64,000 nt of DNA from Neopestalotiopsis rosae (lineage: Eukaryota > Ascomycota > Sordariomycetes > Amphisphaeriales > Sporocadaceae). Below are positions 33,705-44,128 of the stretch, one piece after another (within the stretch, counting starts at the first letter, position 1; every line of letters starts with the position of its first letter). The notes under the pieces are model-generated. The model saw only the letters and a program-made list of their open reading frames with translations. It did not search any database and was not told the origin of the DNA. The position numbers and the translations under genes are program-made. The stretch is taken from the NCBI GenBank assembly GCA_023078685.1, contig JALGAS010000004.1, positions 620,001 through 684,000 of the forward strand, given 5' to 3'.

Positions 33705-34301
33705 TCAATTTCTCGCCCTCATTTTACTGCTAATTCTCCCAATCAAAGTGTCCAGTCGGCCTACCGGACGCTTCAAGGCCGTGACTTCGGCCATAACTCC
33801 ATTCAACAATTCCAGCGCCTGTGCTGGGGTTGATATGTCGCGTTCACGTCTCTCGTACTCAGAGACGCGATTGCTGAGTCGGGCAGGAATGTCCTGCAGC
33901 GTCGCCGAGTATCTCCTGCAGCGATAGACTTTTACCCTTGCTTCCGTTAGACTGGCCCTGGTGGCTGCCAATTCTGATTCCAGGGCCTCGATCTGCTGGA
34001 TGAGCGCTGCGACGTCTCGGGCTGTATAAGTTTGTCCTTCGTGGCCGCCGAAACGCGAGAGGGCTCTTTCCAGGAGCTGAGAGAGACTGGCGTGCTCGAG
34101 CCACCATCGGCCAACATGATCCACACGGGCGCTTCTTGCGTGATCTCGTTCGGGGTAGTGAACTGGATGCTGCCGCCGTCCATCGTAGGGACCTATCCCC
34201 GGGTTTGAATGAATCGGCTCTTCTGAGAAAAATCGTGCCGAGCTGGACCTGCCAGATGACCCCGATATACCGGATCTTCGGCGAGATTGCCATGTTCTCA
34301 T
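33705..34301 (-). CDS. possible coiled-coil orphan, 198 aa
   Basis: A single open frame. The second half has a clear heptad-like pattern (DVAALIQQIEALESELAATRASL, then a shorter helix from ALELLNGVMAEVTALKR), as in coiled coils. The first half is Arg/Ser/His-rich and ordinary-looking; a second minus-strand frame (34183-33947) also reads protein-like there, so the true N-terminus may use another frame or an unseen intron. No known domain. Confidence is limited to the C-terminal half. Confidence 0.45.
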   Translation of the reverse strand: MRTWQSRRRSGISGSSGRSSSARFFSEEPIHSNPGIGPYDGRRQHPVHYPERDHARSARVDHVGRWWLEHASLSQLLERALSRFGGHEGQTYTARDVAALIQQIEALESELAATRASLTEARVKVYRCRRYSATLQDIPARLSNRVSEYERRERDISTPAQALELLNGVMAEVTALKRPVGRLDTLIGRISSKMRARN

Positions 34302-35114
34302 GTCGATGCTGTCGGTTGACCAGCTGTCCCGATTTGATCTTTGACTATTTTCATGTGTTATGAAACATGATTTTCGCTTTGTGAGAAATGAGTTTTCAGG
34401 AGCTTACTGTTCTCCAAGGGGGTATGTGTGACAATAGTGACTGATGCAATTGCCCATATTGATTGTATTTGTCAATACTTCTAGAAAGTCCTAGTTATGT
34501 GACCACAATTCTGAGGAAGTAGCAACAGGACAGTATAAATACACATGGTGTCTCTTCACTGTTCGCTTTAAAGCCTTCGTCGCATACTGCAGGGGACGAT
34601 GTTTTGGGTAACGGCAATATTTCGTTCAAATGTGTTGTGAAATGGAATATCAATGAGATGTCATATTCTTCATGTTCAGACATGCTCCCACCACGTGTCA
34701 ATTCAAGCCACGCCTTAAATATCAACACAGAATGCCAAGAGGTGAAGAATGAACAGGGCCATGTAGAGGCATTTCCATGAACAGATAGCTGTTTCTATAA
34801 TATGACAGATCTGATGTGGTGAAACGCTCATGCACTCCGCATTGGCGGTCAATCCGCCCCGCTGTCTTCTTGATGCTGTTCATTGCGTGAACAGTATCTG
34901 ACCTTCCTGCTGTTTTTAGATCCCCCAAATCGCACAGCTGTACCGCCACACGACCTTTGAGAGGGCGACCCAGTTCTCCAGCGCGAAGATCGAATGTATG
35001 TTTCGTGAGGGCAAAGCAAGACTCGCCTTCCAAGCCAGTCGTGCAGCAACTCGTGTGCTTTGTTATTGAGGTTAATATCAATACGCGACTGTTGCTTCTC
35101 ATATTACATTGAAT
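34302..35114. other. intergenic region downstream of DUF3237 gene
   Basis: No supported gene. Minus-strand frames at 34495-34728 and 34722-35102 have no splice-linked partner or motif and may include the DUF3237 gene's 3' untranslated region. Confidence 0.4.
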
Positions 35115-35804
35115 TCACCCGACTTTATAAGCACTGCGACCACGTCAGTATACTGCCAAGAAAGAATGAGAGTTTGTTGTAAGCCATACTCATAAATAAG
35201 CTCTGACCCTCGCCACAGACATGTGCCCACCCATATTTCAAAGTTGACCTTTTCTGCATATCGAGGGTCATTTGTCCTCATACTAATCACGATGCGATGT
35301 CGGTATTGCCTCGGATCAATCGCCCGCGACTGCTCCTCGTCTTCCAATGCATGCATGACTGCCTCTGACCCTGTTCGTACGCCATGAGCTTTACATTCGA
35401 TGCTGCAACTTGTTAGCAACATTCCATAATAAATTTGCGCGTTCTTTCCCCTGAACCTACATGGCGGGAGGCTCATCATTTGTCCTCAGTTTGAATTTCG
35501 ACTCAATTTGTGTTCCATGAGAATTACTAAAACTCATGTCGAAGCTGTCCTGGCCTCCGTCCTATGTAAAAATTGTCAATTTAGCATATCCTCGAGGATC
35601 GCGTTCCACTGTAAATTCTAGACTCACCACAACACTCCCGGTTCCGATATTGCCGGACCAGACCCCTTCAGTAAAGGTCGTCCACTTCTTGAAGCCACCA
35701 CCGACTGCTAGTGTCGCCACATTTGAGCTCAACACAACCTTCATACGAAAGTCGGCTTCGAGTCGTGGTGGCGGAAGTGATAATCCTGGATGCAGCTGGC
35801 TCAT
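35115..35804 (-). CDS. DUF3237-family protein, 169 aa
   Basis: Exons 35804-35628, 35561-35461, 35402-35190 and 35133-35115 keep one frame with donors GTGAGT, GTAGGT and GTATGG. The chain shows the family path: an opening beta segment (EADFRMKVVL), a glycine turn (WSGNIGTGSVV, then DGGQDSF), FKLRTNDEPPA, and the ending TNDPRYAEKVNFEIWVG with SELIYDAYKVG at the C-terminus. DUF3237 is a small beta-barrel family of unknown activity, common in bacteria and fungi; length here is normal. The last exon codes only six residues, and its acceptor was chosen because it alone gives the usual LIYDAY end. The upstream 101-aa ORF overlaps this start by ATGA and may be fused to it by alternative splicing. Confidence 0.7.
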
Positions 35805-36208
35805 GATTTCTGCAGACTCTCTAGATGGGGGCCTGCTTTCGCTATTTTCCTGTCAACATCAAATACCATTGAATACTTGGGGAAAATGTAACATACCGGT
35901 CCTCGGTCTGCTTGGCTTCCTGCCCCTGGCGCTGTTCCCATTTCTTCTCGACTGCTGCCCACTACGGATGTCAGCGTTAGTAATCGTCCACAAAACGCCC
36001 ACACAATTCGACCTACACCGCTATGCCTTCGTTCAGGATCTCTAACGCGACCTTTGTAGAAGTGACCGAGAAGGTTGGCATCCCAGCCTGAGTCGTCCTC
36101 AGGTATTGCCAACGGCGGCAGTTGCCCCTTGACGGTTGGCTGTGGCCACAATGAGCCGGGCATGATGTGCTCCGCCGAATCCGTGCTGGCGCTCGGTGGC
36201 ATACTCAT
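35801..36208 (-). CDS. 101-aa ORF overlapping the DUF3237 start
   Basis: Exons 36208-36017, 35961-35897 and 35849-35801 give 101 aa using donor GTAGGT, a TACTAAC-type branch and acceptor CCGTAG, then GTATGT..GACAG. The middle reads GWDANLLGHFYKGRVRDPER and then a charged helix WAAVEKKWEQRQGQ, which looks protein-like. Its TGA overlaps the DUF3237 ATG as ATGA. If instead the donor two bases upstream (GTGTAG) is used, or the 57-base intron is kept, the frame changes and runs straight into DUF3237 as one 269-aa protein. I do not recognise the family; it could be a separate gene product, an upstream ORF or an N-terminal extension. Confidence 0.5.
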   Translation of the reverse strand: MSMPPSASTDSAEHIMPGSLWPQPTVKGQLPPLAIPEDDSGWDANLLGHFYKGRVRDPERRHSGVGRIVWAFCGRLLTLTSVVGSSREEMGTAPGAGSQADRGPVCYIFPKYSMVFDVDRKIAKAGPHLESLQKS

Positions 36209-38560
36209 TCGGACGAAGATAAAGATGCGGACGAGGGATTCGGGGAGAAAAGATTGCTTCGATATTTTTCAAATATTCGATCTTTGCTATTGGTAAAAAG
36301 AAGAATGCTTGGTACTAACTAACATATGGAAGAAACCTTATTGACATTCCAACGGGCGCCGGCTTATAGATCCAACCGGTGCGGGCGAAATGGTGTGGTC
36401 CGTTACGGTCTTACATGTGGCCAGTCGGCGCAACTTTGGACCGCGCCTGTGCCCATTTTTTGGCCGTCCGAGAGTCCCAAGTCTGATCAGCGAGGTAACG
36501 ACTATGCTGTTGGTTCAATTTCATCAATGGCATTAAATGCTGAGGATTAAGCATAAAAACCACAGGGTTTTGAATCTTAAATAGTGGCACGGATTTTCTC
36601 CGGGCACCCATGTGACTCTCATTCTCCTTGTAGGGAATGCCGAGCGGGAGCAACGAGTTCGTGCGTCAAATGGCTACGCGGAGATGAGGATTAAGCCGGG
36701 TATGCCCCTCGTCGAACCCACAGGCCCGATGCGCATCCGGAGATTTCGTCGACAAGGAGTCTCCCTAGCCGATTCCCGGGGTCGGCCAAGGCCTGGGGAA
36801 TAATCTTCCCGAGCAATAGCAGTGGATCTACTATCAGACTGGTAGATAGTAATGCATGCCCCAGAAACACAAACACACGGTCTTATACGTCGGGAGTCAT
36901 GTATTATTAGCATCTCGCGTGCCCGTATCCTAGTCGCTTAGTTTGCCAGTCTGCTATTGGGCAATGATGGGAATCTCTCATAGGTAGCTTCCCCGGACGT
37001 GGATTCCGGGGCGTTATCAAGATTTTGTGGATCAATCTGGCTGTCCCCGGTTACAGAAGTGAACGCAATGATAATGCGCTTCCACGTTCTTTCGGCATTA
37101 CTTCCATACTGGACTTTACGAGCCCTAGACTTTGCATTTTCCCACTTGAGATCCGGAGTTAAGATTTCGCGGTTGTCGTGCCAAGAACCGACGCACGTTT
37201 GATACTCCGAGCAAATCGAATAACGCGTATGGTGCAAGGTCGTTGGCCCTATGATTTGTAGTAATACAAAGCTACCGAACTCTCTGCTCACAATTTATCG
37301 ATATTGCTGCACGCAAACCTTCATCTGAGATTCATCATTGTAGCTCCAGCAAATGATTTTAGGCTTTTATCATACCTATATGGGGTTATTGAACACCACG
37401 TCATAAGTGAGCGATTAAGCGAGAAACGTGGCACTTATTGCACCAACATACAACTCGTATATCGGCGCATCTGCTTCAACCCGGAAAGGCCAATTAAGCA
37501 TGTCTCGTAGCAGAGCTTATGTCAGGATAGGGGAAGCTCAAAAGCTATTTCTTGTCCAACAATTTTGTGCACCTTGGCAGATTGTCGGGTCAAGCTAGAG
37601 TGATAGCTAGCGATCGAATATAGTACGCATCCTTGGCAATCTACTCCACGTGTGTATCACGTAATGCACATACATACCTGCGCTGCCTTTTGGCTGGTCT
37701 TGAAGGTGACTCGGTCTGAAACATCAACATCTGCCGATAGTCATGATTATTCACCGCATGATAGGCATGGGTGCGTTGACTACAGTAAAGGTCCGACATG
37801 TTTGGACAGGAAGCACTACAGTCGTACGAATGGTCACAAAAAAGCGCAATTGCAAAAGCGTACCACCGATTAGCAGTACCACGCGCCAGGAACTAAGTTC
37901 AGGATGCAGGTTGAATCTTGCTTCGATCCGAACCCAAATGCACCATCGCCATAAAACCCAAAGCGGTCGCAGGACCGTCGAATGAAATCTTAAACGGTGC
38001 CATTACCAAACACCACGGCTCCAGCGATGATAATTTCCACCCACGTCAACTCCTAAGACCCTGCATATGCCATTGCCAACACCATGTCTTTTCTTTCGTT
38101 ATCAGGGTCCTTTGGCCAAAAAAGGGTTCGACGTTGCTCGACTTTCGTCATAGGCCAGCCGTGATTCGCTGTCCTGTTTCAGCTGTGTACCCTGATTGGG
38201 TGTGGGGCTACGTCATCTCTCAATCTGCTTTCCCCCACGGGGAGCCAACAACGATTATACTACCCTGCATCAGGGAAAAAAACAGGTTTACGTGACGAAT
38301 TGTCTCATTACCATTCCAGGGGTCTTCAACAAGGAGAAGAAGGCTGGAGGGATCTCGCAGGTCAAATAGAGCCAAGGGTCCAGCGTCGAATTCATGTTTC
38401 GTGCCGAACTTCCATCTCTCATAGTAACAGAAAACTTGATATCTCTATATCCTTGAACACCACGCGTCAGACGCCTTTGCCGGTATCCGACCAACAACTC
38501 AATCTATACTCCTATCACTCAACAGCCAAGAAACCAAATCCCACCCTATACCCAGCAAAC
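36209..38560. other. 2.35-kb region without a clear gene
   Basis: No supported gene. Holds the promoter of the minus-strand 101-aa/DUF3237 locus at left and the leader of the plus-strand 188-aa gene at right. The minus-strand frame 36938-37291 (117 codons) has no motif or splice partner. Confidence 0.4.
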
Positions 38561-39188
38561 ATGCCTCTCTTCAGCCGCAAGGAAGAAGTTGTCGAGCCGG
38601 AGCCCGTCGTGCACGAGGAGCCCAAGCGTAGCCACGGTCTCTTTGGCAGCCGGCGCGAGCGGTCCCCGTCACCCACGTCGACGGTCGCGACCTCGACCAC
38701 GAGTAACTCGCACCACTCATCAGGTACGAAGTCCTCCTATCATACGACCCGCACCACCCAACACCACGGTGCGGGCAGTGGCGGCGGTGGTGGAATCTTT
38801 CGCAGGTCGACTGACGCGAGCTCTGTTGCTTCTTCCACCACCACAGGCCGGAGATCCCTGCTATCGCGCTCCTTTGGACACGGCAACAATGTAGAGATGG
38901 ACCCGTCCATCGTCGCGGCGCGCGAGCACGTCCTCAACGCCGAGACGGCCGAGCGCGAGGCCGACCGCGCCCTCGAGTCCGCCCGCCTCCGGGTCCGCGA
39001 GGCCCGCAACGAGGTCAAGCGCCTCGAGCTCGAGGCCGCCGAGGAGGCCAAGCGTGCCAAGATCAAGCAGTACCACGCCCGCGAGGTCTCGAAGCGTGGC
39101 AAGCAGCTTGGACGTATGTGTATTCCTGTGATATCTGTCATTCCATGAACATGTTTAGCTAACCTCATTAATAGGCCACGACTTGTAA
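38561..39188 (+). CDS. small low-complexity/coiled-coil protein, 188 aa
   Basis: Exon 38561-39113, a 61-base intron (GTATGT, branch GCTAAC, acceptor TAATAG) and a 14-base last exon coding only the end of GRHDL. The first 110 residues are Ser/Thr/His/Arg/Gly-rich and disordered (FSRKEEVVEPEPVVHEEPKR at the start, later RSLLSRSFGHGNN). Residues about 115-180 form a long charged helix rich in Ala, Glu and Arg (AREHVLNAETAEREADRALE), then a basic end. The start at 38561 is preferred over the open frame beginning at 38300, which reads as a pyrimidine-rich leader. Proteins of this make-up are widespread in Hypocreales without known function. Codon third positions in the helix are almost all G or C. 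Confidence 0.75.
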
Positions 39189-40534
39189 ATACACAGTATA
39201 CACATGTATGCTGGAGACGCATATGATCATATAATATAACGAACAGCAACGATTTACGATTTGATCTAAATAATTTATGGGGGTGTATTATTATATCACA
39301 CTAGCGAAGCATGAATTTGGTCATTTTGGCGCAAGGATGTCTATAAAAAGAATTATGAATAACAAGATCCTTCCAACGCACTCCTAGTTCCACAACTTTT
39401 AGTGGGTGTGAACGCTATAATCAGTTCCACCAGCTCCCGCACGTGCCCTGAAGATGAGCCTCGACCCCAAATGGTTTGAACGGACCTGTCAAGGGCGATG
39501 TCTACGTTGCATAGGTAGGTACGTTTTCTAGAGGCGGGAACTCGACTATCCCCCAAATCTATTTGAATCGATTGACAACAGATCTATGGTTGTAATAGTA
39601 GAATTGTTTCAAGTAGTGTATGTTTTGTTTCACTGTTACTGGATGCGCCAGAGACTGCCCCGCTGGCTTTGGCGCTGTTGGTACTGCTGAGGGCTTGCGG
39701 CTGAAGCTCTGGAGATGGAGCAGTCGATCTTCGGAAGCGATCTACTTCGGCAATGATTGCATTGGAATTCTGATCCCTATTGATTTGCTCCATTGAATAT
39801 CCCATTCAGTGACGATGAGCGGGAAACAAGTTTTGCAGGAGCGCATGTACAACCGAAGTTTCTCGCTCTCCATTACTCGCTCTTTGTCATTGACTGGCCG
39901 GTTGCGTTTCTAGTGGTTGACATGAACAATGAATTTGGTTGATTGGGAAGCTAGGTACATTGTTCACCCTTGGAGTTGCGTTGGAGCAACACATTAATTA
40001 CCCTCTATCACCAGTAAATATCCGATTGTAAGGTCCCTAGAACTGAGCTGATACTGAAGCTGCACACGGCAAGCGCTGCAAGTATTGGTGTAAGAGCCTG
40101 GAGGTAAAGGTGAGTGGGGAAAGCAGCAAATGGACTACTAGAACGTCATCACGCTGGCAAAGGGCCCGGGGGGTATTTTATACCATCAAGTATATGCCTG
40201 GCGTAAACCAAGCGTGGTTCACGTCTTGCGACATCAATAACCATATTATGCCAACGGACTGCTATGGGACACTGATTCTTTCATTGTTCATTAACACCTG
40301 CATCTCGGGCTAAGCGGGTGTCTGCGGTTGCGTGCTCCGATGGTCACACGGGGGCGCTCCACCGCACCAAACCCCTCTCAGCTGATAAGAGAGAGTTTGT
40401 CACCCGAGGAAATAAAGAAGGAAATTGCCCTTTGCAAACTGAGGTTTGCAAAAGACCAGCACAGTGTTCTCTGTGATAGCAGTGCCGGGGTAAAAGCCTG
40501 GTGATCAAGAGACTCGTAACACCCAGCGCGGGAG
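39189..40534. other. intergenic region before the DHA1-type carrier
   Basis: No supported gene. A minus-strand frame at 39584-39805 (73 codons, Ser/Ala-rich) lacks any support. Confidence 0.4.
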
Positions 40535-42218
40535 ATGGCGCATCATGAGAGCGAAGCGGCGCCGGGCTCAACACGCCATGGCAATGCTTCGGAATCTACA
40601 CCCCTCCTCTGGCCCGGCCTGTCGTCCCCTCCTCCGGCGCCGCTGCTGGACCACTTTCCACCGGGCGATCCCGACAACCCGCGCAACTGGTCGCCGTGGC
40701 GGAAGTGGCTCATCGTGGCCGCCATCACCCCGATCGACCTGTCAGTCTCCTGGGGTGCATCGGGCTTCTCCCCGGCCACCGCCAGTTTCCGCGCCGAGTT
40801 TGGCTTGTCCGAGACGGTCGCCACGCTCGGCCTGAGCCTCTACATTGCCGGGCTGGCCCTGGGGCCCATGTCGCTGGCACCGCTGAGCGAGTTCTTTGGT
40901 AGGAGCGTCATTTATATTGGATCCTATGCCGTGTTTCTGGTGCTTTTGGCTGCCACGGCGCTTGTGCAGCATGTCGTTGGGTTCATGGTGTTGCGCTTCT
41001 TCAGTGGTCTCTTTGCCGCCGTGACGATTGGTATGTTCTGTTGCTATATGACTTGTTTACGAGACACTTGTTGCTGACATTGGGGACAGCCAATTTTGGT
41101 GGTTCTATTGCAGACATGTGGACTCACCACGAAACCGGCATTGCCATGTCCATTTATCTCTGGGCGGTGACGTGCGGGAGTCCCTCGGGCTTCTTCGCCA
41201 TGTCATTTGTAGCCGAGTATCGGGGCTGGCGGGAGGTTTTTTGGGCACTGCTCGGCGTCTGTGGGGCCTTTTGGCTCATCATGGCGTTGACCTTGCGTGA
41301 GACGCGGCACACTACCATTCTTCGCAAGCGCGTCAAAGCCGCGAGAAAGCAACTCGGTGCCGACGCGGACGACTCCAAGCCGGGCGCCTTGCACCGCAGA
41401 TCCGCGCACGAGCTGTTCCGTGTCGCACTGACGAGACCTTTTCGGTTCTTATTTACAGAGGCCATCATCATCTTTGCGGCCCTCTACAATGGCTATCTAT
41501 ACGGTCTAAGCTTCTTGTTCAACGGCGCCTTTAGAATGGTTTTTGGTGAAGGTCACGGTTTCAGCACACTAGAAGTTGGATGCGCATTTCTGGGAATTGC
41601 GTTTGGCATATCCGTCGGTCCGTTTACGAACCTGTGGCAGGAGAGGTACTACCAGAAGCGCCTTGCATATTCCGGTACTGCGGCCGTTCCAGAGGCTCGG
41701 TTACAATTGGCCATGGTAGCCGCTGTTGGTGAGTATTCCTAATGTAGCGCAGTATCGTTATCTAACCCCGTGATAGTTTTCCCGATATCCCTATTCTGGT
41801 TCGCCTGGACCACTGATGCGAGTATTCCACCCATTGTGCCGATTGTGGCTTCGGCATTCTGGGGCTGGTCATTTTACACACTTATATTGATGACTTTCCA
41901 ATACACGGAAGATGCATATAGAGTAAGTAATGTGTCGCGTTTCCTCTTACGACATATCATCTCATGGTCATTCTCTAGGTCTATTCCGCTTCAGCGTTGG
42001 CTGGTATCGGCTTGATTCGCAACATTGCCGGCGCAGCATTTCCCCTCTTTGGGCGGGAGCTGTTCTCAAAACTAGGATACCAGTGGGGAGCAAGCTTGCT
42101 GGCGTTTCTGAGTATTGCTTTGATTCCGATACCCTTTGTCTTGGCTCGCTACGGGCCTGTGATTAGACGAAAGAGTCCATGGGCGAGCCAGCATATGGAC
42201 GATGGCGGAGACGACTAG
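40535..42218 (+). CDS. MFS drug/polyamine:H+ antiporter (DHA1), 506 aa
   Basis: Exons 40535-41030, 41090-41728, 41777-41922 and 41979-42218 join in frame (donors GTATGT, GTGAGT, GTAAGT). The start gives a short cytosolic head with PGDPDNPRNWS, the hallmark just before helix 1 in DHA1 carriers, then 12 membrane helices; LAPLSEFFGRSVIY is the motif-A loop and the long central loop after helix 6 is basic (LRKRVKAARK). This plasma-membrane family exports drugs, polyamines or small metabolites in exchange for protons. It converges on the sugar carrier to the right, with 284 bases between the two stops. Nothing shows the substrate. Confidence 0.9.
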
Positions 42219-42502
42219 GGCATCTCAGACCAAAGAAGAGGCAGGGTAGGGGCCATCGTGAAACGTTCAGACATGTGCTCAATGAAATATTACAGGACTC
42301 AAAGATCGACAAGACAACGTTACTTTGGCTTATCTTCTTGATCTCTTGCCACAAGTAACTGCATAGCAGAAGACGCAAGCATTGAAATGTCTGTTATAGT
42401 CCTAGCATGCGTCTGTTGAGGGAGACTCCGGAAAATGAGCTCAATTTATAGCCAACTAGTGTTTATCGCCTTCATCATGACCCTGCGGTGGTGATTCGCC
42501 GG

Positions 42503-44128
42503 TTACTCAAGCTGCGCGTCTTGCTTCCCAGTTTTCCTGTGTGTTTCGACATGCTCCGCAGTCGCAGATGCAATGGCCTTTTCGGCCAGAACACCTTCTT
42601 GAGGAAGCGATGCATCTTCTCCGTCGAATATCCGCGCCATCTCTTCAAGGCTATGACCTCGAGTCTCGGGAAATGTGAAGAAAATAACTACACCGCTCCC
42701 AGCAATAATGAAAACATACACTCTTCCACGCAATCGCCTCGAGGGCAATGGGGTTGATGAAGATGTTGAAGAAGACGGCCGTGGAAGTCGAGACCCAGAA
42801 TGTAGAAAGCCCGCGCGCCCGCAGTCTGTACGGCCAGATCTCGACAGGGTACGCAACCATCAATGGAGTGAATGCCATCGAGAAGCATCCATACATGAGA
42901 AAAAGAAATGGCACAACAGCTGTGCCAACCGCTGGTGACCTTCCCTGTGCAAAGACGGCCGAGAGTGCCGTGATGTGGATGTAAGCAACAAGCATGCTCC
43001 CGACGGCAGCAAGGAACAGAGGACGACGTCCGACGCGATCGACGTTGAAGGCGCCAATCAATGCGCATACTAGATTCCAGATTTGCAAGAAACCATTGAT
43101 GAGAGTCTGCTGTGTAACGGTAGTTATCCCAATAGTGTTGAGCACGGGAACCAGGTAATATCCTGCGACATTCTGACCTGCCCATTGGGTAAATATTCCC
43201 AGGTACACAGTGATGAACATTCTCTTTCGGTTGCCAGGTGTCATGAATGTCTGTTTCATCGAGCTGGATTCCCGGTGCTCGCGATCCATCTGAATAGTTC
43301 TTGTGATTTCTTCGAGCTCGAATGTTGCCAGTAGTGACGTCTCATCGCCTTCGGCATGGTACTGGACAAGAAAGGCGCGAGCGTCTTGGTACCGTTCTTT
43401 TGAGGCCAAGAAGCGTGGAGACTCGGGTATCATGATCAGTCCCGGAAGGACAATGATTGGTAAAAGCAGTTGAAAGGCGGACGGGATGCGCCAACTCCAG
43501 GAATTGTCGTAATTGCGTGTACCAAACGTGGACCAAGCGGCGACAAAGGAGCCTATGGCCATCATGAGCTTTCGAAGGCAACGTTCTGTATAGTACGATA
43601 TAACTTACCAACATACCATCCACACATGTAGAGACTGGTGAAAACTCCGCGATGAGGGGGGTATGCAGTTTCTGTCATGAGCAGAGGCACGCTTCCACCA
43701 AAAAAAGCACTTGCAATGCCGACAACTACCCGTGAAGCCACGAACATGGGTATGCTCATCGCCCCTGTCTGTAGACCAACACCAAGGCAGAGAAAGAAGT
43801 AGCCTATGAATATTGTTGGCTTGCGGCCATAGCGATTGGACAACCACGCAACAACAGGAAAGAATACGATGGAGCCGAGGTTCTGAGCACCGCTGATGAA
43901 GCCGAGCCATGCACCAGTCGGATGATCCATGAAGGATAACCAGTGGGGGAGGGCTAACAGCCCATTGAGCATCGTCCCATCATACCCATTGCCAGATGAT
44001 AGAAGAAAAAGACTCATAAGACAGAAATTGAGAATCATCAGATTTCGTTTCTTGTACCATGGCTTGTCGTTTGGTGGCAGAACTGCAGCAAGCTCTGGGC
44101 CCACACTGTTGAAAGCGCCAGATTTCAT
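42503..44128 (-). CDS. MFS sugar transporter with an apparent frameshift near its end
   Basis: Exon 44128-43609 and exon from 43552, joined by a 56-base intron (GTAAGT..CCATAG). Sugar-porter marks are intact: GYDGTMLNGL in helix 1, NRYGRKPTIF, IPESPRFL in the central loop, DRVGRRPLFL after helix 8. As read, the frame stops at 42651 after 473 residues, inside helix 12. The expected rest of helix 12 and the PETRGHSLEEM tail lie in another frame that runs to 42503, and the switch point is at about 42719-42722 (one base too many, or two too few). No intron of legal length fits there. So it is either a truncated or inactivated gene, or a sequencing error. An intact version would have about 523 residues. 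Confidence 0.8.

Noticed and set aside
36938..37291. 117-codon minus-strand frame
   Set aside because: No motif, no intron-linked neighbour and no composition bias.
38300..38560. N-terminal extension of the 188-aa gene
   Set aside because: Open by chance; the ATG at 38561 has a good context and is followed at once by typical biased codons.
39584..39805. 73-codon Ser/Ala-rich minus-strand frame
   Set aside because: Could be a last exon, but no acceptor-linked upstream exon was found.
42680..42730. 34-base GT-AG segment that would repair the sugar transporter frame
   Set aside because: Too short for a fungal intron and it would remove most of membrane helix 12, so a frameshift is the better reading.
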